DNA from: Dyella_B acidisoli
Lineage (GTDB): Bacteria; Pseudomonadota; Gammaproteobacteria; Xanthomonadales; Rhodanobacteraceae
NCBI RefSeq assembly: GCF_049532895.1
Contig: NZ_CP064031.1
Coordinates: forward strand, 2,418,001-2,482,000
DNA length: 64,000 nt
Direction of reading: 5' to 3'
The notes under the pieces are model-generated. The model was not told the origin of the DNA, searched no databases, and worked only from the letters and a program-made list of their open reading frames with translations. Position numbers and translations under genes: made by a program. Positions 8,814 through 18,200 of this stretch are shown piece after piece (within the stretch, counting starts at the first letter, position 1; each line of letters opens with the position of its first letter).

Positions 8814-10144
8814 TGTTGCGTGCCGCCCCGTGGATCGCCTGGATGCTGTCGGCATGCATTGCCGTGCTGCCAGCGATCACGCGCGCGTCAGCGTTCGATT
8901 TCTGGTACGCGCATGGCGGCATCTACGCACAAACCATCGACGAGCTGTGTGCCGGTTTCAATCAGGCCCATCCCCAGGATCACGTGCGCTGCCTGCCGCA
9001 AGGCACTTACGAACAAACCCTGCGCAAGGCCGTCGCTGCCTACCGTGCCGGCCGGCAACCTGCGGTGGTTGAGATCTACGACGTCGGCACCGCCGACATG
9101 ATGCGCAGCGGCGCTATCTATCCGGTGGATGCGCTGATGCAAGACACCGGACATGCCAGCGACGATACGGACTATCTGGACAGCATTCGCCGTTTCTACG
9201 CGATGGAAAACGGGCACCTACTGTCGCAACCGTTCAGCGCATCCACGCTGGTGCTGTATGCCAACCGGCGCAAGCTTGCGGCGGCCGGTGTGACTCGCCT
9301 GCCGCAAACCTGGGAAGACTTCGACCAGGCGCTACAGGCACTCAAGACGCACGGCGAAAACTGCCCGGCCGTGGCCGATTACACGCCGTGGAAAATGCTC
9401 GAGCAGATCAATGCCGTGCAAGGTGCACCCATCGCCAGCGCGGCCAACGGCCACGACGGCCTGCAGGCGCGCTACGTGTTCGCTCATGGCATCCATCGCC
9501 GCTATATGCACGATGTGGCGCGCTGGCATGCACAGGGTTTGCTGCTGCCGGCCATCCTGACGCACGCCAACGATCAAACGCTGGCGTTCGCCGACGGCGA
9601 ATGCGCGATGGTGATCGACGCCACCGGCGCTTATGCGATCGTCGCGAAAGCCGGCATCGTCGATACCGAGATCGGCTCCCTGCCGGTGTACGCAGACACT
9701 ACACGCTATGGCAATACGATCGGCGGCTCGTCGCTGTGGGTGTTCAAAGGACAAGACCCATCCGTCTATCCGGCCGTGGCACGGTTTCTCGCCTATCTGC
9801 GCGAACCGAAGCAGCAGTTGCTGTTCGCGACGCGCACCGGTTATCTGCCGCTGACGCATGCCGCGGAAAAAGCACTTGCCAGCATGCCCACCACCACTGC
9901 ACCGGACGCCATCCGCGTGGGGCTTGCATCCATGGAGCTGCCCGGCAACACCTATAACGCCGGCGTGCGGCTTGGCTTCGTGGCGCTGTTCCGACTGATC
10001 TGGCAGGAAGAAGTGCAACGTGCTCTGGGCGGCAAGGAAAGCATGGATGTTGCGCTCGATCACGTCCAGGCGCGCGGCAACCAACTGCTCGAACGCTTCG
10101 AGGCCACGTACCGTGCAGCAAAACCCATGGACAACGCACCATGA
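8810..10144 (+). CDS. ugpB: ABC importer substrate-binding protein, UgpB-like
   Basis: Protein of 444 aa with an N-terminal signal peptide (hydrophobic run ending ...ITRASA before FDFWYAHGG). It follows E. coli UgpB closely in block order: FWYAHGG, Q-GTYEQTLRKAVAAYRAG, P-A-VEIYDVGT, HLLSQPFSAST-VLYANR, FADGECAM, IGGSSLWVF, TGYLPLT and GNQLLERFEATY. UgpB binds sn-glycerol-3-phosphate or glycerophosphodiesters in the periplasm. One visible change is YDVGT where E. coli has YEVGT, so a carboxylate is kept but one carbon shorter, which could shift ligand size. Its start overlaps the DUF1868 stop and its stop overlaps ugpA by 4 nt. The symbol reflects family resemblance; the ligand here is unproven. 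Confidence 0.85.
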   Translation: MMLRAAPWIAWMLSACIAVLPAITRASAFDFWYAHGGIYAQTIDELCAGFNQAHPQDHVRCLPQGTYEQTLRKAVAAYRAGRQPAVVEIYDVGTADMMRSGAIYPVDALMQDTGHASDDTDYLDSIRRFYAMENGHLLSQPFSASTLVLYANRRKLAAAGVTRLPQTWEDFDQALQALKTHGENCPAVADYTPWKMLEQINAVQGAPIASAANGHDGLQARYVFAHGIHRRYMHDVARWHAQGLLLPAILTHANDQTLAFADGECAMVIDATGAYAIVAKAGIVDTEIGSLPVYADTTRYGNTIGGSSLWVFKGQDPSVYPAVARFLAYLREPKQQLLFATRTGYLPLTHAAEKALASMPTTTAPDAIRVGLASMELPGNTYNAGVRLGFVALFRLIWQEEVQRALGGKESMDVALDHVQARGNQLLERFEATYRAAKPMDNAP

Positions 10145-11028
10145 AATCGAGCGCACGCTTCCACGGTCGTTGGACACCGTTCGTGTTGGGCCTGCCACAG
10201 CTCATGCTGATCGTACTGTTCTTTTACTGGCCTACGCTGAAAGGCTGGTGGTGGTCGTGGCATCTGGAATGCCCGTTCGGGCATTGTTCGACCTTCGTCG
10301 GCTTCGGCAATTACGCGCGTGAACTGAAGGACGGCAGTTTCTATGCGTCGCTGCTGACCACGGCCGTGTTTTCCGCACTGAGCGTGTCGTTGTCCGTGCT
10401 TGTTGCGCTGCTGTTGGCCGGCATGGTGGAACTGCATCAACGAAGCGGCAAGCTGTTCCGCAATCTGCTGATCTGGCCTTATGCAGTGGCCGGTTCCGTG
10501 CTGGGCGTGATTCTCAAAGTGGCCGCCAGTCCGAGCATCGGCCTGATGGGTTATCTGAACACGCTGTGGCCGGGCTTCTGGCAGCCGCATTTGAGCGGTG
10601 TGCAGGCGATGTCGATGGTGGTGTTCGCCTTTGCCTGGACGCAAATTCCGTTCGATTTCATCGTGCTGGTAGCGGCACTGCGTTCGATTCCCACCGACTA
10701 CATGGCCGCTGCGGCGATCGACGGCGCCGGCCCGCTGCGGCGCTTCATCGACATCCAGGTGCCGATGATCCGGCCGCAGTTGTTCTTTGTCGCCATGATC
10801 AATCTGATCGATTCCATCACCAACAGCTTCGCCATCATCGACACCATGACGCAGGGCGGCCCCGGCGGTGCCACCGACATCCTGGCGTACAAGATTTATC
10901 GCGATGGCTTTATCGGGCTGGATCTATCCGGCTCGTCCGCGCTGTCGATGTTGCTGATGCTATTGGTGCTTGCCGTAAGCGCGGTGCAATTCGTGATGTT
11001 CGAACGTCAGGCGAGGCGGGAGGCATGA
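10141..11028 (+). CDS. ugpA: ABC importer permease, UgpA-like
   Basis: Protein of 295 aa with about six hydrophobic membrane segments. The cytoplasmic EAA-type loop is seen as AAAIDGAGPLRRFIDIQVP around residues 190-208, which docks onto the ATPase. It belongs to the MalF/UgpA class of sugar-type permeases. It starts by ATGA overlap with ugpB and ends by ATGA overlap with the next permease, so all should be translated together. The typical UgpA length (about 295) is kept and no defect is seen. Confidence 0.87.
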   Translation: MKSSARFHGRWTPFVLGLPQLMLIVLFFYWPTLKGWWWSWHLECPFGHCSTFVGFGNYARELKDGSFYASLLTTAVFSALSVSLSVLVALLLAGMVELHQRSGKLFRNLLIWPYAVAGSVLGVILKVAASPSIGLMGYLNTLWPGFWQPHLSGVQAMSMVVFAFAWTQIPFDFIVLVAALRSIPTDYMAAAAIDGAGPLRRFIDIQVPMIRPQLFFVAMINLIDSITNSFAIIDTMTQGGPGGATDILAYKIYRDGFIGLDLSGSSALSMLLMLLVLAVSAVQFVMFERQARREA

Positions 11029-11921
11029 ACATGGTCGAACGCCATCCCCTGCTGAAAGCCACGACGCTGGTATTGTTGATGTTGAGCCTGGTGTTCGCGC
11101 TAGGTCCGATCTACCTCGCGCTGTGCTCGGCTTCCGTAACGAGCCACCAGATTTTGTTGCACGGCCTCGCCCTGCTCCCTGGCAAATATCTTTGGGAAAA
11201 CCTCAGTGCAGTGCTGCATCGCGCAGATATCGGCCACATGCTGGTCAACAGCTGCGTGGTGTCGCTGATCGTGGTGGCCGGCAAACTTGCCTTGGCTTCC
11301 ACCAGCGCGTTCGCCGCGGTGTATTTCCGCTCGCGCGTGCGGCATCTGGTGTTCTGGGGCACGTTCATCACGCTGCTGCTGCCGCTCGAGGTGCGCATCG
11401 TGCCGACCTATGCGGTGGCGTCCGATCTGTTCGAGCCGCTGCGTAGCATCCTGACTCTTTTCACGGGCCTTCACCTGCACGCATCGCTCAATCTGCTGGA
11501 CAGTTACACCGGCTTGTCGCTGCCGTTGATGGCGTCGGCCACCGGCACATTCCTGTTCCGCCAGTTCTATCTGACCGTGCCGGCAGAACTCTCCGAAGCC
11601 GCGCGCATGGACGGTGCCGGTCCAGTGCGCTTCTTCGTCGACATACTCCTGCCGCTGTCGAAAGCAAATTTCGCAGCACTCGGTACCATCGTTTTTCTTA
11701 CCACCTGGAAAGACTACATGTGGCCTCTCGTCGCCATCAGCCGGCCTGAGATGCGCACCATCTCGCTCGGCATCTCCACATTCTTGCCGACCGAAACGGG
11801 CCAGCCACCGGAATGGAACCTGGTGATGGCCGCGGCGCTGATCGCGCTGGCGCCACCCCTGGTGGTGATCGGCCTGACGCAACGCTGGTTCGTGCGCGGC
11901 GTAACGGGAGTGGGCAAATGA
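11025..11921 (+). CDS. ugpE: ABC importer permease, UgpE/MalG-like
   Basis: Protein of 298 aa from ATG 11025, which overlaps the ugpA stop (ATGA); ATG 11031 is an alternative. The open frame reaches much further left, but that part only shadows ugpA. The protein has six membrane segments and the EAA loop EAARMDGAGPVRFFVDILLP near residue 190. It is the second half of the heterodimeric permease. The stop overlaps the ATPase start at 11918, continuing the coupled operon. Confidence 0.87.
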   Translation: MNMVERHPLLKATTLVLLMLSLVFALGPIYLALCSASVTSHQILLHGLALLPGKYLWENLSAVLHRADIGHMLVNSCVVSLIVVAGKLALASTSAFAAVYFRSRVRHLVFWGTFITLLLPLEVRIVPTYAVASDLFEPLRSILTLFTGLHLHASLNLLDSYTGLSLPLMASATGTFLFRQFYLTVPAELSEAARMDGAGPVRFFVDILLPLSKANFAALGTIVFLTTWKDYMWPLVAISRPEMRTISLGISTFLPTETGQPPEWNLVMAAALIALAPPLVVIGLTQRWFVRGVTGVGK

Positions 11922-12997
11922 GCGGTGCAGCGATACAGGTGCGCGGCTTGTCCAAGCGTTACGGCGAGCGCACCGTGATGGAGCAGCTCGATATCGACTT
12001 TGCCACCGGGCAGTTCACCGTGGTGCTCGGCCCTTCCGGCTGCGGTAAATCCACCCTGCTCCGTGTGATCGCTGGTCTTGAAGAAGCCGATCAAGGCACG
12101 GTGAGCATCGGCGATGTCGACATGACGCGCACGCCACCGCAAAGCCGTGGCTGCGCGATGGTGTTCCAGAATTACGCGCTCTATCCACATATGAGCGTGC
12201 GCGACAACATCGGCTATGCGCTCAAGCTGGCCGGCCTGGATCGCGTCGAGCGCGAGCGCCGCATCGGCGAGGCCGCTGAGTTGCTGGGGTTGCGCGACCT
12301 GCTCGATCGCAAGCCCACGCAACTCTCCGGCGGTCAGCGCCAACGCGTAGCCATCGGCCGCGCGATCGCGCGTCGCCAGCGCGTGCTGCTGTTCGACGAA
12401 CCGCTTTCCAATCTCGACGCCAAGCTGCGCCATGACATGCGCATGGAACTGCGCCGGCTGCACAACGAGATCGGCGCCACCACCATCTTCGTCACGCACG
12501 ATCAGATGGAAGCGATGACGCTGGCCGATCGCGTCGTGTTGCTCAACAAGGGTCAGGTCGAACAGGCCGGCACGCCCATGGCGCTTTACCACCAGCCGCG
12601 CACCACCTTCGTCGCCGGCTTCATCGGCACACCGCCGATGAACGTGCTGACGGCACACCACGAAGGCGACTACGCAACGATCGAGGATGGTGGCCGTCTG
12701 CATGTGGACCAACGCGCAAGCCAGCGAACGTCGATGATGATCGGCATTCGCCCAGAAGCCATTGCGCTCGATGCACCGAACGGGATCATCGCCACCTTGG
12801 ACGCGATCGAAGACCTTGGCAGCCATCGTGTGATCTATGTGCGCATCGGTCGCCAGCGCGTCCTCGCCATCGACCATGGCCGGCGTCCGTTTCAACCGGG
12901 CGAAACGCTGAGCCTGGGATTTCCGCCCGATGCCATCTGCTGTTTCGATGCGGCCACTGGCGAACGCATGGCGCGCGTTGCAGAGGTTCAAGCATGA
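11918..12997 (+). CDS. ugpC: ABC importer ATPase, UgpC/MalK-like
   Basis: Protein of 359 aa from ATG 11918. The upstream extension of the frame only shadows ugpE. Walker A is GPSGCGKST (38-46), followed by a Q-loop, signature LSGGQRQR, Walker B VLLFDEPLSNLD and H-loop THDQ. The C-terminal third is the MalK-type OB/TOBE regulatory region, beginning after FIGTPPMN. Enzymes of this class (MsmK, UgpC, MalK) energise sugar and glycerophosphate importers and are sometimes interchangeable. The stop overlaps the phosphatase ATG (12994) by 4 nt. Confidence 0.9.
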   Translation: MSGAAIQVRGLSKRYGERTVMEQLDIDFATGQFTVVLGPSGCGKSTLLRVIAGLEEADQGTVSIGDVDMTRTPPQSRGCAMVFQNYALYPHMSVRDNIGYALKLAGLDRVERERRIGEAAELLGLRDLLDRKPTQLSGGQRQRVAIGRAIARRQRVLLFDEPLSNLDAKLRHDMRMELRRLHNEIGATTIFVTHDQMEAMTLADRVVLLNKGQVEQAGTPMALYHQPRTTFVAGFIGTPPMNVLTAHHEGDYATIEDGGRLHVDQRASQRTSMMIGIRPEAIALDAPNGIIATLDAIEDLGSHRVIYVRIGRQRVLAIDHGRRPFQPGETLSLGFPPDAICCFDAATGERMARVAEVQA

Positions 12998-13815
12998 CCA
13001 GCCTGCATGCCCGCCTGATGATGGCCACACACATCGCCGAACGCGGCGGCCACATCGCACGCGGCTATTTCGCCGCGCGCGAACAACTGGCCACTACCTG
13101 CAAGGGCCAAATGGATTTCGCCAGTGAAGCAGACACCGCAGTGGAACGTATGCTGCGCGACGAACTGGCCACGCTCATCCCCGGCGAAGCCATCGTGGGG
13201 GAGGAATTGGGCGGCGAACTGGATGCACGCGCCTGGGTGCTCGATCCCATCGATGGCACCAGCAATTTCCTGCGCGGCTCGCCGCTATGGGGTGTCGCCG
13301 TGGCGTATGTCGTCGATGGCGAGCCGGTCATCGGCGCCATTCGTTACCCCGTGCTCGGCGTGACCGTAGCGGCCGCTACCGGTTTGGGCCTGTTCGTCGA
13401 CGGCAAACCGGCCCCGCGCGCGATACCGTTTCCCGACGTACGTATCGCCGCCATCGGCAGCAACGCTCGGTGGAACGTCACGCAAACATCCGCGCTGGAA
13501 GCACACCTGAGGCAACACCAGTGGTTCGCCACCGGGTATCGTTGCGCCAGCGTGGGCCTGGGCTTTGCAGCGCTGGGTTACGTGGACGGCTATTTCGAGG
13601 ATCACACCCATGTGTGGGACATCGCCGCGGGCATGGTGCTCTGTCGCGAAGCCGGGTTGATCGTCGAGTCCGCCGCTTCCGTTGGTGCAGGCACGCTGCG
13701 TGTTGCCGCGGGTACGCCAGCGCTGATGCAAGTGGCGATGCCGTTCTGGTCCACGTTGCGAGCCAACTATCCTGGCCGGAGGGAGGATGGGGGTGAAGCC
13801 TCCATTTCGCCATGA
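12994..13815 (+). CDS. Inositol-monophosphatase-family phosphatase
   Basis: Protein of 273 aa. Metal-binding motifs of the Li-sensitive FIG superfamily are intact: GEE (69-71), LDPIDGTSNF (83-92) and HVWDIAAG near residue 206. The family removes phosphate from inositol-1-phosphate, 3'-phosphoadenosine phosphosulfate derivatives or sugar phosphates. Translational coupling to the importer ATPase strongly suggests that the imported compound, or its hydrolysis product, is a phosphomonoester dephosphorylated in the cytoplasm. In agrobacterial agrocinopine operons a phosphatase of this family is likewise joined to an importer and a GDPD-type enzyme. The substrate here is not determinable. Confidence 0.82.
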   Translation: MTSLHARLMMATHIAERGGHIARGYFAAREQLATTCKGQMDFASEADTAVERMLRDELATLIPGEAIVGEELGGELDARAWVLDPIDGTSNFLRGSPLWGVAVAYVVDGEPVIGAIRYPVLGVTVAAATGLGLFVDGKPAPRAIPFPDVRIAAIGSNARWNVTQTSALEAHLRQHQWFATGYRCASVGLGFAALGYVDGYFEDHTHVWDIAAGMVLCREAGLIVESAASVGAGTLRVAAGTPALMQVAMPFWSTLRANYPGRREDGGEASISP

Positions 13816-13861
13816 TGATCGCAACAGTTAGGTAACCGCTTTTGTGGAGCGCATTGGAGTC

Positions 13862-15028
13862 ATGAGTACGAATAAAAAGAAGCAAACGGGTGCTGCATCG
13901 AAACGCGCACAACCTAGGCGCGCGGGCAGCCTTGTGCTTTCTCCCAGCGAACGGATGATCCTGGATATCGTGCGCCGCCACAGCACGATCGCGCGCGCAG
14001 CCATTGCTGCCGAAACCGATCTAGCGCAGCAATCCGTGCATCGCCTGGTGGAACAACTGATCGAACGCGGGCTGCTTCGCGCCGGTGCCACCGTTCGGAA
14101 CGGACGCGGCCAACCCAGTCCACGCATCGAGCTGGTGCGCGAAGCGGCCTATACCGCCGGCATATCTATCAACACCGATTCCATCACGCTCTGCCTGGCC
14201 GATTTGGGCTGCCATATTCTGGAAGAAGTGCACATCCGCACGCCTCCTACGCACCGCAAGGCATCGTTGACCGCCATCAGCGATGCGTTGGAGCGCATAT
14301 TGACGCGCAATGGTGTACGGCGCGAACGGTTGATCGGTGTGGGCGTTGCGATTGCCGGCTTTTTTGTCGCCGGCCGCAGCCAGGTCAATGCATCCGAACC
14401 CCTGCAGGATTGGTCGCTGATCGATCTGGTGCCGATTCTGGAAGAAGCCTTCCATCTGCCGGTATGGCTGGAAAACAACGCCACCACCGCAGCCATCGGC
14501 GAGAGCCTGCTGGGCGCCGGACTGTGGGCGCAGAACTTCGCCTACCTCGCTTTCAACTATGGTTTCGGCGCCGGCATCGTGCTCGGCGGTAAACCCTTGT
14601 TCGGCACGCACGGCAATGCGGGCGAACTCACCTTGTTTACGTCCGAGGAAGCGGCGCATCGCCCCACGCTGCGTTCGTTGATGGATGAGCTGAGAATGCA
14701 CGGTGTCATGGTGGATTCGGTGGAGGATCTGCGCCAGCGTTTCGATGCCACGTGGCCAGGTGTGGAAATGTGGATCCAGCGCAGCCTGCCCTCGCTCAAT
14801 CGCACCATCAATGCGCTGGCCGGTTTGTTCGATCCGCAAGCGATCGTATTCGGCGGCCAGTTGCCGCTGCCGCTCGGTCGCATGCTGATGGACCGCGTGC
14901 GCTTTCTCGATATTCATCGTTACGGCATGGGCCCCGACCGGCCCAAGCTGGTACTGGCCGAAACCAATGGCGATGCGTCGGCGATCGGTGCCGCGCTCGT
15001 TCCGTTGAAGGAGCGGTTGTTCGAATAA
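13862..15028 (+). CDS. ROK-family transcriptional regulator (NagC/XylR type)
   Basis: Protein of 388 aa from ATG 13862; a GTG at 13844 adds six residues and is equally open. The N-terminus is basic, then a winged helix (about residues 27-75: LSPSERMILDIVRRHSTIAR ... QQSVHRLVEQLIERGLL). It is followed by a ROK sugar-kinase-like domain with ENNATTAAIGE and YGFGAGIVLGG and the glycine-rich second lobe. No clear zinc-binding Cys cluster is seen, so it may be a pure regulator. It lies 46 bp downstream of the phosphatase, on the same strand, and probably controls the Ugp-like operon, the receptor and the downstream GDPD-pectinesterase in response to a sugar or sugar phosphate. Confidence 0.85.
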   Translation: MSTNKKKQTGAASKRAQPRRAGSLVLSPSERMILDIVRRHSTIARAAIAAETDLAQQSVHRLVEQLIERGLLRAGATVRNGRGQPSPRIELVREAAYTAGISINTDSITLCLADLGCHILEEVHIRTPPTHRKASLTAISDALERILTRNGVRRERLIGVGVAIAGFFVAGRSQVNASEPLQDWSLIDLVPILEEAFHLPVWLENNATTAAIGESLLGAGLWAQNFAYLAFNYGFGAGIVLGGKPLFGTHGNAGELTLFTSEEAAHRPTLRSLMDELRMHGVMVDSVEDLRQRFDATWPGVEMWIQRSLPSLNRTINALAGLFDPQAIVFGGQLPLPLGRMLMDRVRFLDIHRYGMGPDRPKLVLAETNGDASAIGAALVPLKERLFE

Positions 15029-15239
15029 ACCAGAAAAGTTTTTCGCACTAAGCAAAGCACGTCTTCCGATGCGGCCCGCTGCGGGCACAAGGGCCGCTAG
15101 AAAACACTAAGACAAGGATTTCCTTTCGTTATCGAACTTCGACGCCTTGCGCCGATGCGGGTGTCTGCACGCCTCGTTTTCCCCTGTGCCCGATTGCACC
15201 TCAATCCAAACCATCCCATGCTCGACAGGAGTCTTTGCC

Positions 15240-18200
15240 GTGAAGTATCCGTTCAAACGAAAGCGCAGCGCATTGTTGGTAGCACAGGCCCTGGCCGTAT
15301 TAATGGCCAGCGCCACTCTTCCCACCCACGCCCAAAGCGCAGGCCAATACAAGCTGACCGACAGTGCTACCCGAACCACCCTGATCAATCTTCTCAGTTT
15401 CCGTTTGCCAAATGGCACCACGCGAATCTCCGATTACGACAGCGCGCCCGTGATCGTGGCCGCGCATCGTGGCGCGGTGAATAGAGCCCATCCGGAAAAC
15501 ACGGTGGAGTCGGCGGTCAATACCTTGAACGCAGGCATTGAATCGATGGAACTGGACGTCTATGAAACCAGTGACCATGTTCCCTACTTGATGCATGACA
15601 AGACGCTGTATCGCATGCTCAACCGCCCGGAATATTCCGACATCTATCGTTGGGCCAGGGAGAACGGTGCTGCCAACCTGCGGACGCCCGCATGGAGCGA
15701 CATTGAGAATGATTCGATATGCACCGGTGAAGATGGCTATGGCCAGACGGTCAACAGCCCCTTCTGCAACGACGGTACGGTCATGCCCCATATAAATCCC
15801 GCCACATTGGAGCAGGCTCTCTATGAACTTTACCAGGATAGCTACGAAGGCCTGGTGTTCCTTGATCTGCGCGAATGGCAGAACGTGAGAGACGTGGCAG
15901 CGATCATGTCTCACGACTTGGCTGTTGGCGATGGCTATGGTGTGTGGGAAGCCAAGCATGTGGTGCTGAAGTTCCAGACCGCCTTGTTTGCCGGCCCGGA
16001 AGACTTCTATGAAAAAACCGCCGCTTACTACCAGTCGCTGTATAACGCATCGTTAACGCAATCGGCGCTCGCGCAGTTATACGTCATGCCGACCTACACC
16101 TCCAATGGCGTGGCGAACCAGGACACCAACGGCAATACCACATGGGCCAGAACCGACTATCAAAATTGGCTGGTGTGGAATCTGCGGAACAATAACGGAA
16201 ACGTCTACAACGTATTGTCCCCGCTGGTCGGTCTCAAAGCCTTCGGCGCCAGCCTAAACTACGGAAGCGACGATCTGTATACGGCCCTATGGCAGAGCGG
16301 CCGGAATATGGGCGTCTATATTCCCGAGACGCTGTGCACCATGACCAATCCGAGCACGGCCAAATCCAACCTCTTTGGCGCCAATGGCACCTACTGGGAA
16401 GGTGGCATCTGCGGCCCGCTTGCGCCGGCCATGAATGCGAACGAATGCGGCACCGCCAGCACCACGACGTTCGATCTCACCGGTCAAGGTTGTACCGACC
16501 ATCGTCCGTTTGCTCAGTTTTGGCATGACAAGGCCCGCTTCGGTTTCATCATCACCGACAAACCGATCGAGACGCTCGACTACCTGATGCAGTTCCCCGG
16601 CCAGCGCCCAGGCTCGGCATGTCCCGGTTCTGTCGGCACCTGCCACATCACAGTCACTCCGCCGCCAGTGCTGATCGTGGCGGCGGACGGTAGCGGCAAT
16701 TACAAAACCATCAACGCGGCCGTGGCGGCCATGCCTGCCAGCGGCGGCGTGATCGAGATCAAGCCCGGCACCTATCACGAAAAAATCACTATCACGAAAC
16801 CCAGCGTATCGTTGATCGGCCTGGGCCAGGATGCCTCCCAGGTGCTTATCACCCACGACGACTACGCGGCCAAGATCAACCCCGCCACTGGCAAAGCCAT
16901 GAGCACCAGCGGCAGCTACACCCTCGCGGTGAGCGGCAACGACTTCTACGCCAGCAATCTCACCATCCAGAACACCGCCGATTACGAAGCGCCCAACTTC
17001 GAGAACAACTCGCAGGCAGTGGCGCTGTACACCACCGCCGATCGCGCCGTGTTCCGTGCGGTCATGCTGGAAGGTGGGCAGGACACCTTGTACGTCGGCA
17101 ACGACAAGCGCGCTTATTTCAACAACTGCTATGTGGAAGGCTATGTCGATTACATCTTCGGCAACGGCAAGGCCGTGTTCGACAGCTGCCTGATCAAGAC
17201 CAAGATCCACGGCAATCTGAGCGGCGAGGCGACCATTACCGCGCAGAGCAAGGCCAGTGCCGGTGAAGACAGCGGTTTCGTATTCCTCAATTCGCAGTTG
17301 TTGTTCGACAGTCCCTACATGACCAATGCATGGCTGGGACGTCCATGGGGCGCATACGCCACTACCTATTTCGTCAACACCAAAATGGGCTCTCAAATAG
17401 AGCCGGCGGGCTGGATCGAATTCATTCCCGCTGCTTTTGCCCCGCCCGGCCAAGGCACCAACAACCTGCCCACCTCGACCTATCGCGAATACAACTCCTT
17501 CTACCCTGGCGCGAACGGCAACTGGACCGTGTTCAATCTCAGCCAACGCGAAAGCACGTCGCCCAACAGCAACATAGCGCTCAGTTCCAATGACGCGGCC
17601 AACCTCCAGCCGGATATTTATCTTGCTGGCAGCGACAAGTGGGCTCCGACCAAGGTCTTTTACGGCGGCGACCATTCGAATCAGGCCTTGCCGATCCCGA
17701 CACCCGCGCCGGGCGTGCCTACCGCACCGACCATCACCAGCAACGTCGCCGGCAATGGCAATGTGCAGGTAAGCTGGGCTGGCCAGCCCGCCAGTCCGGT
17801 CGAACAGGGCTACACCATCACTGCTACGCAGAACGGCAAAACATTTGGTCCGATCACACTGCCGCCTTATGCATCGACGGGTTATATCGACGGACTTGCC
17901 AACGGCACACCTGCCACCGTGACCGTGCGTGAATTCAACGCGCAGGGCAGTAGCGCTCCTTCGGCGTCTATCCAGGTCACACCGGTCGCACACGATCCGA
18001 GCGCACCGACCAACATCCAAACGAGCACATCGAGCACCAGCGCAACGGTAACCCTCACTATTCAAAACCAAGGCATCCAACCCGTCTTCGGAGGCAGCGT
18101 TGCGCACGCGGGGATCTACACCTCCCTGTATGCAAGCCGGTCCGACGCGTATGCAGGCAAAGCACTCGCAGGCACTAGCGCAGGCTTAACTACTAACAGT

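Noticed and set aside
9332..10198. Leftward 288-codon open frame
   Set aside because: Antisense to ugpB; no start context or family match.
11714..13060. Leftward 448-codon open frame
   Set aside because: Antisense to ugpE/ugpC, whose Walker and signature motifs are perfect.
14021..15088. Leftward 355-codon open frame
   Set aside because: Antisense to the ROK regulator; no motif of its own.
16287..18107. Leftward 606-codon open frame
   Set aside because: Antisense shadow of the pectinesterase/FN3 region in GC-rich DNA; composition dominated by Arg/Val/Gly/Ala and no known fold, while the plus strand carries intact catalytic motifs.
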